DNA of 61,644 nt from an uncultured Bacteroidales bacterium (GTDB lineage Bacteria > Bacteroidota > Bacteroidia > Bacteroidales > UBA932), in NCBI GenBank assembly GCA_946415345.1, contig CAMKRY010000002.1, positions 1 through 61,644 of the forward strand, in the 5' to 3' direction. Shown piece by piece: positions 1-8,625 of the stretch. Each line of letters begins with the position of its first letter. Position 1 is the stretch's first letter. The notes beneath the pieces are model-generated. The model was not told the DNA's origin. It saw nothing but the letters and a program-made list of their open reading frames with translations, and did no database searches. The position numbers and the translations under genes were made by a program.

Positions 1-50
1 CACTACAGATTCTGGCTCTGTCAGTGAGGGTTCGAGTCCTTCTATCTCAA
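1..50 (+). tRNA. tRNA-Gln(CTG), 5' truncated by window edge
   Basis: Anticodon stem ACAGA/TCTGT with loop TTCTGGC (anticodon CTG), T arm GAGGG-TTCGAGT-CCTTC, 3' acceptor half TATCTCA+A; 5' part outside the window. Confidence 0.8.
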
Positions 51-57
51 CAAGTTT

Positions 58-131
58 GGCGGGGTAGCTCAGCTGGTTAGAGCGTCGGATTCATAATCCG
101 GAGGTCGTGGGATCGTGACCCACTCCCGCTA
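58..131 (+). tRNA. tRNA-Met(CAT) (elongator Met versus Ile2 not resolved)
   Basis: Acceptor GGCGGGG/TCCCGCT, anticodon loop TTCATAA, T stem GTGGG/CCCAC. Confidence 0.85.
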
Positions 132-277
132 CCCAAACACAACATATGTAAGTGAGCGAGTACGAAGCTCCTTACAGTCAAGAATTTCATCATATATCGT
201 CCGGCGCACTTGTACTGCGGCGGTTTTTTTGTATTTGTTTGGACGGTAGTCAAATCTTCCTTACCTTTGTCGCCACT

Positions 278-736
278 ATGGCAGAAAAGAAGAAAAAGAG
301 CATCCAAATCAATAACAGGCGGGCCTCGTTCGACTACGAGTTCCTGGAGACCTATACGGCCGGCATCCGGCTGGTCGGGACGGAGATCAAGTCGATCCGC
401 GCCGGGAAAGCCTCGTTGAACGATGCCTACTGCTATTTCTCCGGTGGCAATCTCTACGTCCGCGGAATGAATGTGGCGCTATATGACTGGGGGACATGGG
501 GCCAGCACGAACCCGCCCGCGACCGCCAGCTGCTGCTTACCCGCAAGGAACTGCGCCATCTTGCCATAGAGGACAAGAAGGCGGGCCTGACCATCGTGGC
601 CGTACGGCTTTTCATTGCGGAGAACGGCTACGCCAAACTGCTCATAGCCCTTGCCCGCGGCAAGAAGGAATTCGACAAACGCGAATCCATCAAGGAGAAG
701 GACCTCCGCCGCGAGCGGGAACGGGGAGATTATTAG
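278..736 (+). CDS. smpB: SsrA-binding protein SmpB
   Basis: Translation MAEKKKKSIQINNRRASFDYEFLETYTAGIRLVGTEIKSIRAGKASLNDAYC... RGKKEFDKRESIKEKD typical of SmpB; internal ATG preferred over the ORF-track start. Confidence 0.95.
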   Translation: MAEKKKKSIQINNRRASFDYEFLETYTAGIRLVGTEIKSIRAGKASLNDAYCYFSGGNLYVRGMNVALYDWGTWGQHEPARDRQLLLTRKELRHLAIEDKKAGLTIVAVRLFIAENGYAKLLIALARGKKEFDKRESIKEKDLRRERERGDY

Positions 737-758
737 ACGCCCTCATGCTCTTTCGGCG

Positions 759-1316
759 ATGAAACGGATTCTGCTCCATGCATGCTGCGCGCCGTGCTCC
801 GGCGCCATTGTGGAGGCCCTGCTGAAGGAGGGTGCCGATTTCGCCGTTTTCTTTTCTAATGACAATATCGTTCCCGAGCCGGAGTATGCCCTGCGGCTGC
901 GGGAGGTGCTTCGGTATGCCGCCGCGATGGGCGTGGAGGTCGTCGAGGACCGTTACGACCATGACGCCTGGCGCTGCAGCGTTGCGGGACTGGAGGATGA
1001 GCCCGAACGGGGCAGGCGCTGCGAAGCCTGCTTCCGCCACCGGCTGGACCGCGCCGCGGCGTATGCCCATGCCCATGGATTCGACACGCTGACGACGACC
1101 CTCGCCTCCTCGCGCTGGAAGGACCTGGACCAGGTCAACCGCGCCGGCGAAGCGGCCTGCGCCCCCTATGAGGATGTAGAATGGTGGCCCCGCAACTGGC
1201 GCAAGGGCGGCCTGCAGGAGCGCAGAAACGAAATCATCCGCGAGCAGCACTTCTATAATCAGCGCTACTGCGGATGTGAATTCTCAGAAGAGATTTCTCG
1301 ACTGCGCTCGAAATGA
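759..1316 (+). CDS. queH: Epoxyqueuosine reductase QueH (DUF208) with repeat-derived C-terminus ISRLRSK
   Basis: MKRILLHACCAPCSGAIVEAL (CC motif), CEACFRHRLDRAA, TTTLASSRWKD, QRYCGCEFS. Confidence 0.9.
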   Translation: MKRILLHACCAPCSGAIVEALLKEGADFAVFFSNDNIVPEPEYALRLREVLRYAAAMGVEVVEDRYDHDAWRCSVAGLEDEPERGRRCEACFRHRLDRAAAYAHAHGFDTLTTTLASSRWKDLDQVNRAGEAACAPYEDVEWWPRNWRKGGLQERRNEIIREQHFYNQRYCGCEFSEEISRLRSK

Positions 1317-1317
1317 C
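1292..1317 (+). repeat. 26-bp repeat element at queH 3' end
   Basis: GATTTCTCGACTGCGCTCGAAATGAC. Confidence 0.9.
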
Positions 1318-1323
1318 AAGGGA

Positions 1324-1983
1324 TTATCGGGCAGAGGAGAAGGCCGAGGCGGGATCGGTGGACTTGCCGTTGCCGCGGAAGTCGAACGAGGAGCCGCGAT
1401 AGGTCCAGTTGTAGAAATTCTCCCCTTCGTTGATCGTGATGACCTGCCGGAAGACGCGGGCCTCCTCGACGTCGGGACCGAATGCGGCAATCTCGCCGCA
1501 GGAACGCCACTTCCCATCCTTGAACTCCAGCACATAGACGATCAGGCCGTTGCCGTGGGCGCCCTTGCCGGAAATGTCCCGCAGGGCGACGACGAGCTCG
1601 GGCTCGCGGTCGTTGGTGAAGTCATGGACACCGACGATGATCTCGTTCGTATCGAGGAACCGTCCGGTGTCGTTCACGCCGAGGGAGGGAATGGACAGGC
1701 TCGGGCGGGCCGGTGCGAGGCGGTAGCGGCCGTCGGAATAGATGGCCGTCTGCGTGCCGCCGACCTGCGAGACCTCGACGCTCTGGCCCACCACGATGGC
1801 CTTGAAGACCTTGCCGTGGGTCGAGAAATCGAAGCCGGCAGTGCCCGCGGAGGACACGGTGAAGCGGAGGTAGTTCTCCAGGCCGATGACGAAGTTGCCG
1901 TTGGCGCTGTCGCTGCTGGTGCGGATCTGGGCCGTGGCCGTGATGCAGAGCAGGAGGGCAGTAGCGAGGGTGAATCTTCTCAT
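1324..1983 (-). CDS. Secreted hypothetical protein
   Basis: 219 aa ORF with N-terminal signal peptide MRRFTLATALLLCITATAQ. Confidence 0.6.
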   Translation of the reverse strand: MRRFTLATALLLCITATAQIRTSSDSANGNFVIGLENYLRFTVSSAGTAGFDFSTHGKVFKAIVVGQSVEVSQVGGTQTAIYSDGRYRLAPARPSLSIPSLGVNDTGRFLDTNEIIVGVHDFTNDREPELVVALRDISGKGAHGNGLIVYVLEFKDGKWRSCGEIAAFGPDVEEARVFRQVITINEGENFYNWTYRGSSFDFRGNGKSTDPASAFSSAR

Positions 1984-1984
1984 G

Positions 1985-2608
1985 TTACTTCTTCGGGATA
2001 TCGAACTTCGCGGCCGGAATCACGACGCCGGCTTTGCAGTCCTTGAGGGTGTATTCGTTGACGTTGCCGTTGAACTCCTCGAAGCGGAGGGACTCCAGCA
2101 GGCCGTCGTCCTGGCGGTAGCGGAGGACAATCTTGGCGTAGCCCTTGGAGGCTTTCTTCTTGGCCGTGAGGGTGATGACCCAGGCACTTTTCTCGCTCTT
2201 GACGGCGAGCGTGGCGTTGTTGTCGTCCGCAACACTCTGGACCTCCCCGCGGATGCAGGCGAACAGGAGCGCGCTGAGCTTCTCCATCTGGTTGACCTTG
2301 CTGATGTGGCCCTTGTTGGCCTTGCCGCCGCGGCGGATGAAGAAACGGTCGGCGTTGAGGACGAGGCCTTCGGAGTCCTGGGCGTAGTGCATGGCGAGAC
2401 GGTCGGTCGCCGTATAATAATAGGTGCCAGTGAAAGTGATGGACTTACCGGTAGCCTTCACCGTCTTGACGTGCGTAAAGGATGCCTCCATGGAGGTCAG
2501 CGCTGCGCCGGCGGTCCCGATCTTGGCGGGAACCTCCGCGGCCGGAAGCTGCATCGTAGCGAGGCCGAGGAAGGCGAGCAGTATCGTAAAAAGATGCTTC
2601 ATATTCAT
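1985..2608 (-). CDS. LolA-like outer membrane lipoprotein carrier protein
   Basis: Signal peptide; SMEASFTHVKTVKATGKSITFTGTYYYTATDRLAMHY... pattern of LolA family. Confidence 0.75.
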   Translation of the reverse strand: MNMKHLFTILLAFLGLATMQLPAAEVPAKIGTAGAALTSMEASFTHVKTVKATGKSITFTGTYYYTATDRLAMHYAQDSEGLVLNADRFFIRRGGKANKGHISKVNQMEKLSALLFACIRGEVQSVADDNNATLAVKSEKSAWVITLTAKKKASKGYAKIVLRYRQDDGLLESLRFEEFNGNVNEYTLKDCKAGVVIPAAKFDIPKK

Positions 2609-2679
2609 TCTAAATGTCGTACAACCGACAAAGGTACGAAAAAAACTTCTAACTTTGTAAGAACTAGCGTGGACCTGAT

Positions 2680-3900
2680 ATGCAACTATCGTTCCTGAAA
2701 AACTACGGCGCGACGCTCCTCCTGCTTGGCGGAGTGGTGCTGGGTGCCGTTGCAGGGCTGATTTTCGGCCCCGATGCCGCCGTCGTCAAGCCCCTCGGCG
2801 ACCTTTTCCTCAACCTGATGTTCGTGCTGATTGTCCCGCTGGTTTTCCTCAGCGTGGCCTCGGCGCTGTGCACTATGCGCCGCAGCGGCCTGGTGGGGCG
2901 CCTGCTCGGCACGGCGACGGGCGTATTCCTCGCGACCTCTTTCATCGCCGCGACAAGCGCCTACTTGATTCTCCTTGTCTTCAACCCCCTTGCCGGCGTC
3001 GACAAATCGCAGATCATGGCGAACCTCCCCGAAGCCGCGGCGGTGACCGGTTCCCTCGGCGAGACCCTCGTGGCGACCTTCACGGTCAATGATTTCCCGC
3101 TGCTGCTCTCCAAGTCGCACCTCCTGCCGCTGATCATCATTGCGGCACTGGCCGGCTTCGTTGCCGGCTCGCCGAAAGCCGCCTACGCCGACCGCCTCTC
3201 CAAAGCCCTGCAAACGGGTACGGCCTGGATCGCCGACATGCTCGGTGCCATCATGAAACTCGCCCCCATCTGCCTAGGCTGCTATTTCGCCTACACCGTC
3301 GGCATGCTCGGCGGCCAGCTCCTGACGGGCTATGTCCGCGCCTGGCTGATCTTCCTAGGCATGACGGTGCTGCTCTATTTCGTCCTGCATACAATTTACG
3401 TCTGGATCGCCCTCGGCCGCCGCGGCATCCTGCCCTTCTGGCGCGCCATCCTGACCCCGTCCCTGACGGCCATGGCGACCTGCTCCAGCGCCGTCTGCAT
3501 CCCGCTGAATATCGATGCCGCGAAAAAGCTCGGCGTCCGGCCGCTCATCGCCGACAGCGTCATTCCCCTCGGCGTCAACCTCCACAAAGACGGCTCCGTC
3601 CAGCTGGGCGTGATGAAGGCCGTCTTCCTGATGACCCTTTTCGGCATGTCCTATGCGGGCGTGGGAAACTGGCTGACGCTGGTCGGTGTCGCCATTCTCG
3701 TCGGCGCGGTCATGGGCGCCATCCCGACCGGCGGCATGACGGGCGAACTGCTCGTCTGCTCGGTCTTCGGCTTCCCGCCGGAGATGGCTGCCGTGGTCCT
3801 GGTGATCAGCACCACCGTCGACATCCCCGCGACGCTGACCAACAGCACCGGCAACATCGTTTCCGCCCTTCTGGTAGAGCGGTTTACCCCGAAAGAATAA
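2680..3900 (+). CDS. Dicarboxylate/amino acid:cation (Na+ or H+) symporter (DAACS family)
   Basis: 406 aa multi-pass protein; LFLNLMFVLIVPLVFLSVASAL, SSAVCIPLNIDAAKKLGV, VISTTVDIPATLTNSTGN. Confidence 0.85.
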   Translation: MQLSFLKNYGATLLLLGGVVLGAVAGLIFGPDAAVVKPLGDLFLNLMFVLIVPLVFLSVASALCTMRRSGLVGRLLGTATGVFLATSFIAATSAYLILLVFNPLAGVDKSQIMANLPEAAAVTGSLGETLVATFTVNDFPLLLSKSHLLPLIIIAALAGFVAGSPKAAYADRLSKALQTGTAWIADMLGAIMKLAPICLGCYFAYTVGMLGGQLLTGYVRAWLIFLGMTVLLYFVLHTIYVWIALGRRGILPFWRAILTPSLTAMATCSSAVCIPLNIDAAKKLGVRPLIADSVIPLGVNLHKDGSVQLGVMKAVFLMTLFGMSYAGVGNWLTLVGVAILVGAVMGAIPTGGMTGELLVCSVFGFPPEMAAVVLVISTTVDIPATLTNSTGNIVSALLVERFTPKE

Positions 3901-3916
3901 ACGCGCTAAGCGGGGA

Positions 3917-4576
3917 TTAAACCGTCACAATCCCCCGAGCGACCGCGGAGGCGACGCATTCGATGATGGTGTCCATGCCGAATTTGGCCTTGATGCGCTC
4001 CTTATAGGTCTCCACGGTAGTCGTCGCGATGCCGAAGGCGGCGGCGATCTGGTTGTTGCTGTAGCCGGAGCAAATGAGCTGCAGCACCTCCAGTTCCTTG
4101 GCACTCAGTCCCATAGGTTTGCGGCTTCGGAGTTCGCGGTCGTTGCCGAAGAGGGAACGGATGAGCTCGGGCGGAATCGTGTCCCCGAAAAACAGGCTGC
4201 TGCCCCCGGCCACCTTATGGACGGCATCCAGAATCTCCTCTGGCGCCGAATCCTTGGACAGATAGGCCCCGGCGCCAGCGGTGATGGCCAGCAAGATATA
4301 CCCGGGATGTTTGTAGTGGGACAGAATCATGGTCCGGACCGCCGGAAACGCCACCCGAATGCTCTCCAGCAGCGTCAGGCCGTCGGTTTCCGACTCTATG
4401 GAGATGTCTACCACGGCTACGTCCGTGTCGGGATGCTCCCGAAGATGGGAAAGCGCCGCGGAGGGCGAGGCTACATGAGAGAAGGACAGGTCTCCGCCCG
4501 CGAGGGCATACTGCAGCCCCATCGCAAAGACGGGAGAATCCTCCACGAGAAGAACGTTCAGCTTTTTTGTTTCCAT
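3917..4576 (-). CDS. LuxR/NarL-type response regulator
   Basis: Receiver domain (LLVEDSPVFAMGLQ, VAVVDISIES) plus LuxR HTH (LSAKELEVLQLICSGYSNNQIAAAFGIATTTVETYKERIKAKF). Confidence 0.9.
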   Translation of the reverse strand: METKKLNVLLVEDSPVFAMGLQYALAGGDLSFSHVASPSAALSHLREHPDTDVAVVDISIESETDGLTLLESIRVAFPAVRTMILSHYKHPGYILLAITAGAGAYLSKDSAPEEILDAVHKVAGGSSLFFGDTIPPELIRSLFGNDRELRSRKPMGLSAKELEVLQLICSGYSNNQIAAAFGIATTTVETYKERIKAKFGMDTIIECVASAVARGIVTV

Positions 4577-7314
4577 GGCAGTTCCATTGTCATTTCGCAG
4601 CCCCCTTCCGGCAGGTTTCTCCCCCGGAGGCGACCGCCCAGTTTATCCAGCAGTTCGCGGGTAATCACGAGCCCCAGATGGCCCGGCTTCGAGAGGGTGG
4701 ACAGCAGGGCGGGATCCATTCCGGGTCCCTGGTCCCGCACGGCGATCGTTCCTCCGGTGATGCTGACGGTAACGGTGCCGCCTTTCGGGGAGAAGCGGAC
4801 GGCATTATCCAGCAGATTCCGAAGGCAGGTGGCGAGCATCTTTCGGTCGGTCCGGACGGATACTTCGCCATCGGCGGAGAGGCGGATGGTCACATCCCGC
4901 GCATCGACCGTTCCGACGGCCTCCCGGACGATATCCGCCAGGGACTCCTCACGCCACTGCGGCCGGAGACCCTGTTTCTGGTTCAGCGACCACAGCAGCA
5001 GGTTTTCGAGCAGGTTCGATGTTCCGGAAGCCGCGCCCTTGATTTCTTCCAACGCCCCGCGTACTTCCTCCGGCGAAAGGGTCCCGACGCGCCGCGCCAG
5101 GGCATCGGAAAGCTGCCGGATGCCGGCGACAGGCCCCTTGAGATCGTGCGAGATGATGGCATAATAGAGGTCCCGGGCCATCTCCCGGCGGGTCTTGCGT
5201 TCCCGCCAGCGGATAAACAGCCACACTCCGCCGCCCAGCAACAGCCCATACAGCAGCAGGAAAGGCCAGCGCAGCAGCAGCGGCACCGGGACCCGCAGGG
5301 TCATGACCGAGGTGGTCCCATGCTCCCAGCGCCCGAAAACGTCGGTTGCAGCGCTCTCCACCGTATAGCGCCCAGGCCTCAGATGCGCCCGCAGGCGGGT
5401 AAAACGCCCGCTGATCCACTCTCCCCCGTTGATCCGGTAACGGTGCTGATAGAGGGAGGTCAGGGGTAGATGCCCGGCTGTGCGAATGGAAAGCAGGCTG
5501 TCCGGATGGAACACCACCGCCCCATGGGGTCCGCCGAAGGCCAGCGACCCGTCATCCAGTCGGCAGGAGACATGCTCGCCGTAGATGTCCGAGGGAAAAC
5601 CCAGCCCTTTCCGGGCCACGCCTACGCTGCCGTCCGTGTCGACGAACCAGAGCCCTTCCTCCGTCCCTGCCCAGAGCCGCCCACGGGCATCCGACTCGAT
5701 GCTCTGGACAAGTTTCCCTTTCAGCAACACCTCCCCCGATGGCGTCCAGAGGCCTCCGCGGGTCGCCACCCAAAGCGTTCCGTCCGGGGTCAGGCAGAGG
5801 TCAGTGACGTAAGGGTCCGGCAGCGTGGAATTCTCCGGCAGATATTTGGTCACCCGCCGCGTCTGCCGGTCGATGATATTGAGGCCAGCCTCCGAAGTAC
5901 CATAGACGAGATTGCCGTCGCGGTCCTCCAGGATCCGGGTCCCCAGGCGGGAACTCAGATAGATGCTGGAATCCCTGCCGGGAACGGGATACTTGAAGGG
6001 ACTCAGCCACTCCGGCGACAGCGTCTCCCCGGTCGCCCGGTCCCATTCATTCAGACCCACCCCCTCCCAGGTGACCACCCAGAAGCGGCCGTCACGATCC
6101 TCCAGAAAATCCGAAATCCAGTTGGACGTCACGCGGTCCCCGGAAGCCACGGTATGCTGCGCGGCAGGAAGGGGGCCGCTGATGCGCCCGTGCTCCTTCC
6201 GGCCGTCCTTCCAGATATCGAAGCCGGTGTTGTTCCAGTAGCCGACATAGACGGCACCGGCGCGGTCCTCATAGAGACAGCTGACGCGCTCCTCCCGGGT
6301 CCCGATCCACAGCTTGCCTTCATGATCCTGCAGCAGCGCCGAGACCTGGGCCGTAGAAACGGTCTTCACATGTTGCCGGGCGGCGCTCAGCACCGAAAGG
6401 CCGTTGTCGCCGCCTATCCAGAGGTTGCCCTGGCGGTCCTCGAAGAGGCAGTAGAGCTCGCCCGAAGCCAGGGTCGAAGGGTCGTCCGGACGATGGGTAT
6501 ACACGACCGACCGCGGCGGGCAGGCCGTATCCACGAGCGCCAGTCCATAGGTCCCCGCTGCCCAGAGCCGTCCCCGGCTGTCCCTGAGGAGGGCCGCATG
6601 TGCAATCGGAAGGTCGCCGTCCCGGACAAAGGTCTCCGCTGCCTCATCGTAGTGCAGGAGGCAGGAATAGTAGTCGTCATAGGCCCAGAGCCGCCCGCCC
6701 AGCCAGGCATAGTTCCCTGTATTTCCGCCCGGGACACGGCGGACCGAATCCGCCGGATCGACCGGATCCGCCACCACCTGGGGCGGGAGCATGCGTCCCC
6801 CCAGCCACAGGCGGCCCAGAGAGTCCTGGAAAAGCTGCTGGATGGGATAATCCCCCTCGAAATCGCCGATGATAAAGCGTAGGCGAACCTCCTCCACCGG
6901 TCCCCGGGCATCTGCATGCAGACGCACCAGGACGCTGTCCTTGGTCGCCGCCCAGACACGTCCGCGACGGTCCGTACACAGGGCGCGGATGTGCTTCCCA
7001 TGTAGAATGGTGTCGCCATCGGTGCAGAGTCCCGCCGTCGTACCCGTCCAGAGCCGTCCGTCGGCATCCACCGCCAGGGAGGTCACCCGGAGGGCGGGCA
7101 GGCCTTCGTTGAAAGGCTCAAAACGGATGCCGTCGTAGCGGAACAACCCGCCGCGGGTACCCACCCACAGGAAGCCCTCGGCATCCTGGGTGATGGCATA
7201 GACTGAAGAGGAGGTGAGCCCGTCGTCCGGCCCGTAGTTCACAAAACGGGCAGTCTGGGCGGAAAGACCCGCCGGCAGAAACCAGAGAATAAATATGTAG
7301 AAAAGCCGGCGCAT
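4558..7314 (-). CDS. Two-component sensor histidine kinase with Reg_prop beta-propeller sensor
   Basis: WVGTRGGLFRYDG, LWIGGDNGLSVL repeats; Y_Y_Y-like region; HisKA-like ISHDLKGPVAGIRQLSDAL; HATPase_c; 19-bp overlap with downstream regulator. Confidence 0.9.
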   Translation of the reverse strand: MRRLFYIFILWFLPAGLSAQTARFVNYGPDDGLTSSSVYAITQDAEGFLWVGTRGGLFRYDGIRFEPFNEGLPALRVTSLAVDADGRLWTGTTAGLCTDGDTILHGKHIRALCTDRRGRVWAATKDSVLVRLHADARGPVEEVRLRFIIGDFEGDYPIQQLFQDSLGRLWLGGRMLPPQVVADPVDPADSVRRVPGGNTGNYAWLGGRLWAYDDYYSCLLHYDEAAETFVRDGDLPIAHAALLRDSRGRLWAAGTYGLALVDTACPPRSVVYTHRPDDPSTLASGELYCLFEDRQGNLWIGGDNGLSVLSAARQHVKTVSTAQVSALLQDHEGKLWIGTREERVSCLYEDRAGAVYVGYWNNTGFDIWKDGRKEHGRISGPLPAAQHTVASGDRVTSNWISDFLEDRDGRFWVVTWEGVGLNEWDRATGETLSPEWLSPFKYPVPGRDSSIYLSSRLGTRILEDRDGNLVYGTSEAGLNIIDRQTRRVTKYLPENSTLPDPYVTDLCLTPDGTLWVATRGGLWTPSGEVLLKGKLVQSIESDARGRLWAGTEEGLWFVDTDGSVGVARKGLGFPSDIYGEHVSCRLDDGSLAFGGPHGAVVFHPDSLLSIRTAGHLPLTSLYQHRYRINGGEWISGRFTRLRAHLRPGRYTVESAATDVFGRWEHGTTSVMTLRVPVPLLLRWPFLLLYGLLLGGGVWLFIRWRERKTRREMARDLYYAIISHDLKGPVAGIRQLSDALARRVGTLSPEEVRGALEEIKGAASGTSNLLENLLLWSLNQKQGLRPQWREESLADIVREAVGTVDARDVTIRLSADGEVSVRTDRKMLATCLRNLLDNAVRFSPKGGTVTVSITGGTIAVRDQGPGMDPALLSTLSKPGHLGLVITRELLDKLGGRLRGRNLPEGGCEMTMELPWKQKS

Positions 7315-7430
7315 CCTGACGCAAAGGTATCAAATCCTTCCGAGAAAACCGCATTCCCACAGGCGGTTGTGGTGGAATCCACTACAAAAAGGATGGCGCG
7401 ATATCGTAGCTTTGCAAAAAATACAGAACT

Positions 7431-8063
7431 ATGAAACGTATTCTTTTACTCCTTACCGGCCTTGCGCTCTCGCTGCAGGCATTTGCACAGACCACCCTTC
7501 CCGGCGACCTTTTCGTCAAGGCCAGCGTCAATTTCCACTCCGTTACCGGAGATGATATCAAGACCATGGACAATCTGGGACTGGGATATCGGATCACTTT
7601 CGGCATGGAGAAACCCCTCGGTTCTTCGGAGCAGCTGTTCATGCAATATGAGTTAGGTCTCGGCACCCGCGGTTCCTGGTCGCAGACCAACGAAGGCGGC
7701 ATAAGAACGGACAGCAAAATGACGGACCACGCCTTGCAGGTCGGCCTCAACCTCCTCTATCGGGTAAATCTCGGAGACAATCAGGCGCTGGATCTGCACG
7801 CCGGCATCGGATGGTCGATGGACATGTTCGGCAAGACCAAAAGCGAGGCGACGATGGGAGAGGAAACCTACAAGAACGAGACGAAACTCAAGGACTACGG
7901 GACGGGATTCCGCCGGTCGGATATCTTCATCACCCCCGGTATCACTTACTGGATCGGCAATTTCGGTGTCGACATCGCCTGGCAGCGCGGTCTCATCCCG
8001 ATGGCCGAGGACACCAACACTTGCGCATCCAATATCCTGATGGGCGTTGCCTTTAAATTCTAA
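7431..8063 (+). CDS. Outer membrane beta-barrel family protein
   Basis: Signal peptide, alternating beta pattern, C-terminal GVAFKF. Confidence 0.6.
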   Translation: MKRILLLLTGLALSLQAFAQTTLPGDLFVKASVNFHSVTGDDIKTMDNLGLGYRITFGMEKPLGSSEQLFMQYELGLGTRGSWSQTNEGGIRTDSKMTDHALQVGLNLLYRVNLGDNQALDLHAGIGWSMDMFGKTKSEATMGEETYKNETKLKDYGTGFRRSDIFITPGITYWIGNFGVDIAWQRGLIPMAEDTNTCASNILMGVAFKF

Positions 8064-8067
8064 AGCC

Positions 8068-8622
8068 ATGAAAAAGTTGTTTACAGGCCTCCTTCTCGCA
8101 GCCGTCTGCCTGGCTGCCTGCACCAAGGACGACGGCGGCGGTTCCAGTGAGGGATCCGCCGTCAAGGGAAACTCCTCCCTCATGGTCGGATGGGGAATCA
8201 ACGGTTCCTTCGACTCCGGCACCGCCTTCATGTACAAAACGGCCCAGACTTACTGCTTCCTGCTCTGCGAAGGCCAGGCCAAATCTTGGAGCGACGCGCT
8301 GAAACTGCCCCATCTCGAAATCCACATCTGGGAATCCTACATCAACAAGGATATCAACGCCGTAGCGGACCTCTCCAGAGTCTATGACATCAACGAAACG
8401 CCGTCGCACATCTACGTCTGCTGGGTTCCCGGGAACGGACACCGTTTCTTCAACAAGCCCCATCTTTCCTCCGCCCAGGGCAATTATCCATTCGAAAGCG
8501 GCAATCTGTCCGTCTCCTACCTCTACGGAATGTACACCATCGCCTTCTCGGGCTTTTGCGCCGATGACAAAGGATCCTATTCTCCAGGCTGGAGTTATTC
8601 CGGACAGTTCAAGGGGATGTAA
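8068..8622 (+). CDS. Putative lipoprotein, unknown function
   Basis: MKKLFTGLLLAAVCLAACTKDDGGG lipobox. Confidence 0.65.
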   Translation: MKKLFTGLLLAAVCLAACTKDDGGGSSEGSAVKGNSSLMVGWGINGSFDSGTAFMYKTAQTYCFLLCEGQAKSWSDALKLPHLEIHIWESYINKDINAVADLSRVYDINETPSHIYVCWVPGNGHRFFNKPHLSSAQGNYPFESGNLSVSYLYGMYTIAFSGFCADDKGSYSPGWSYSGQFKGM

Positions 8623-8625
8623 CTG

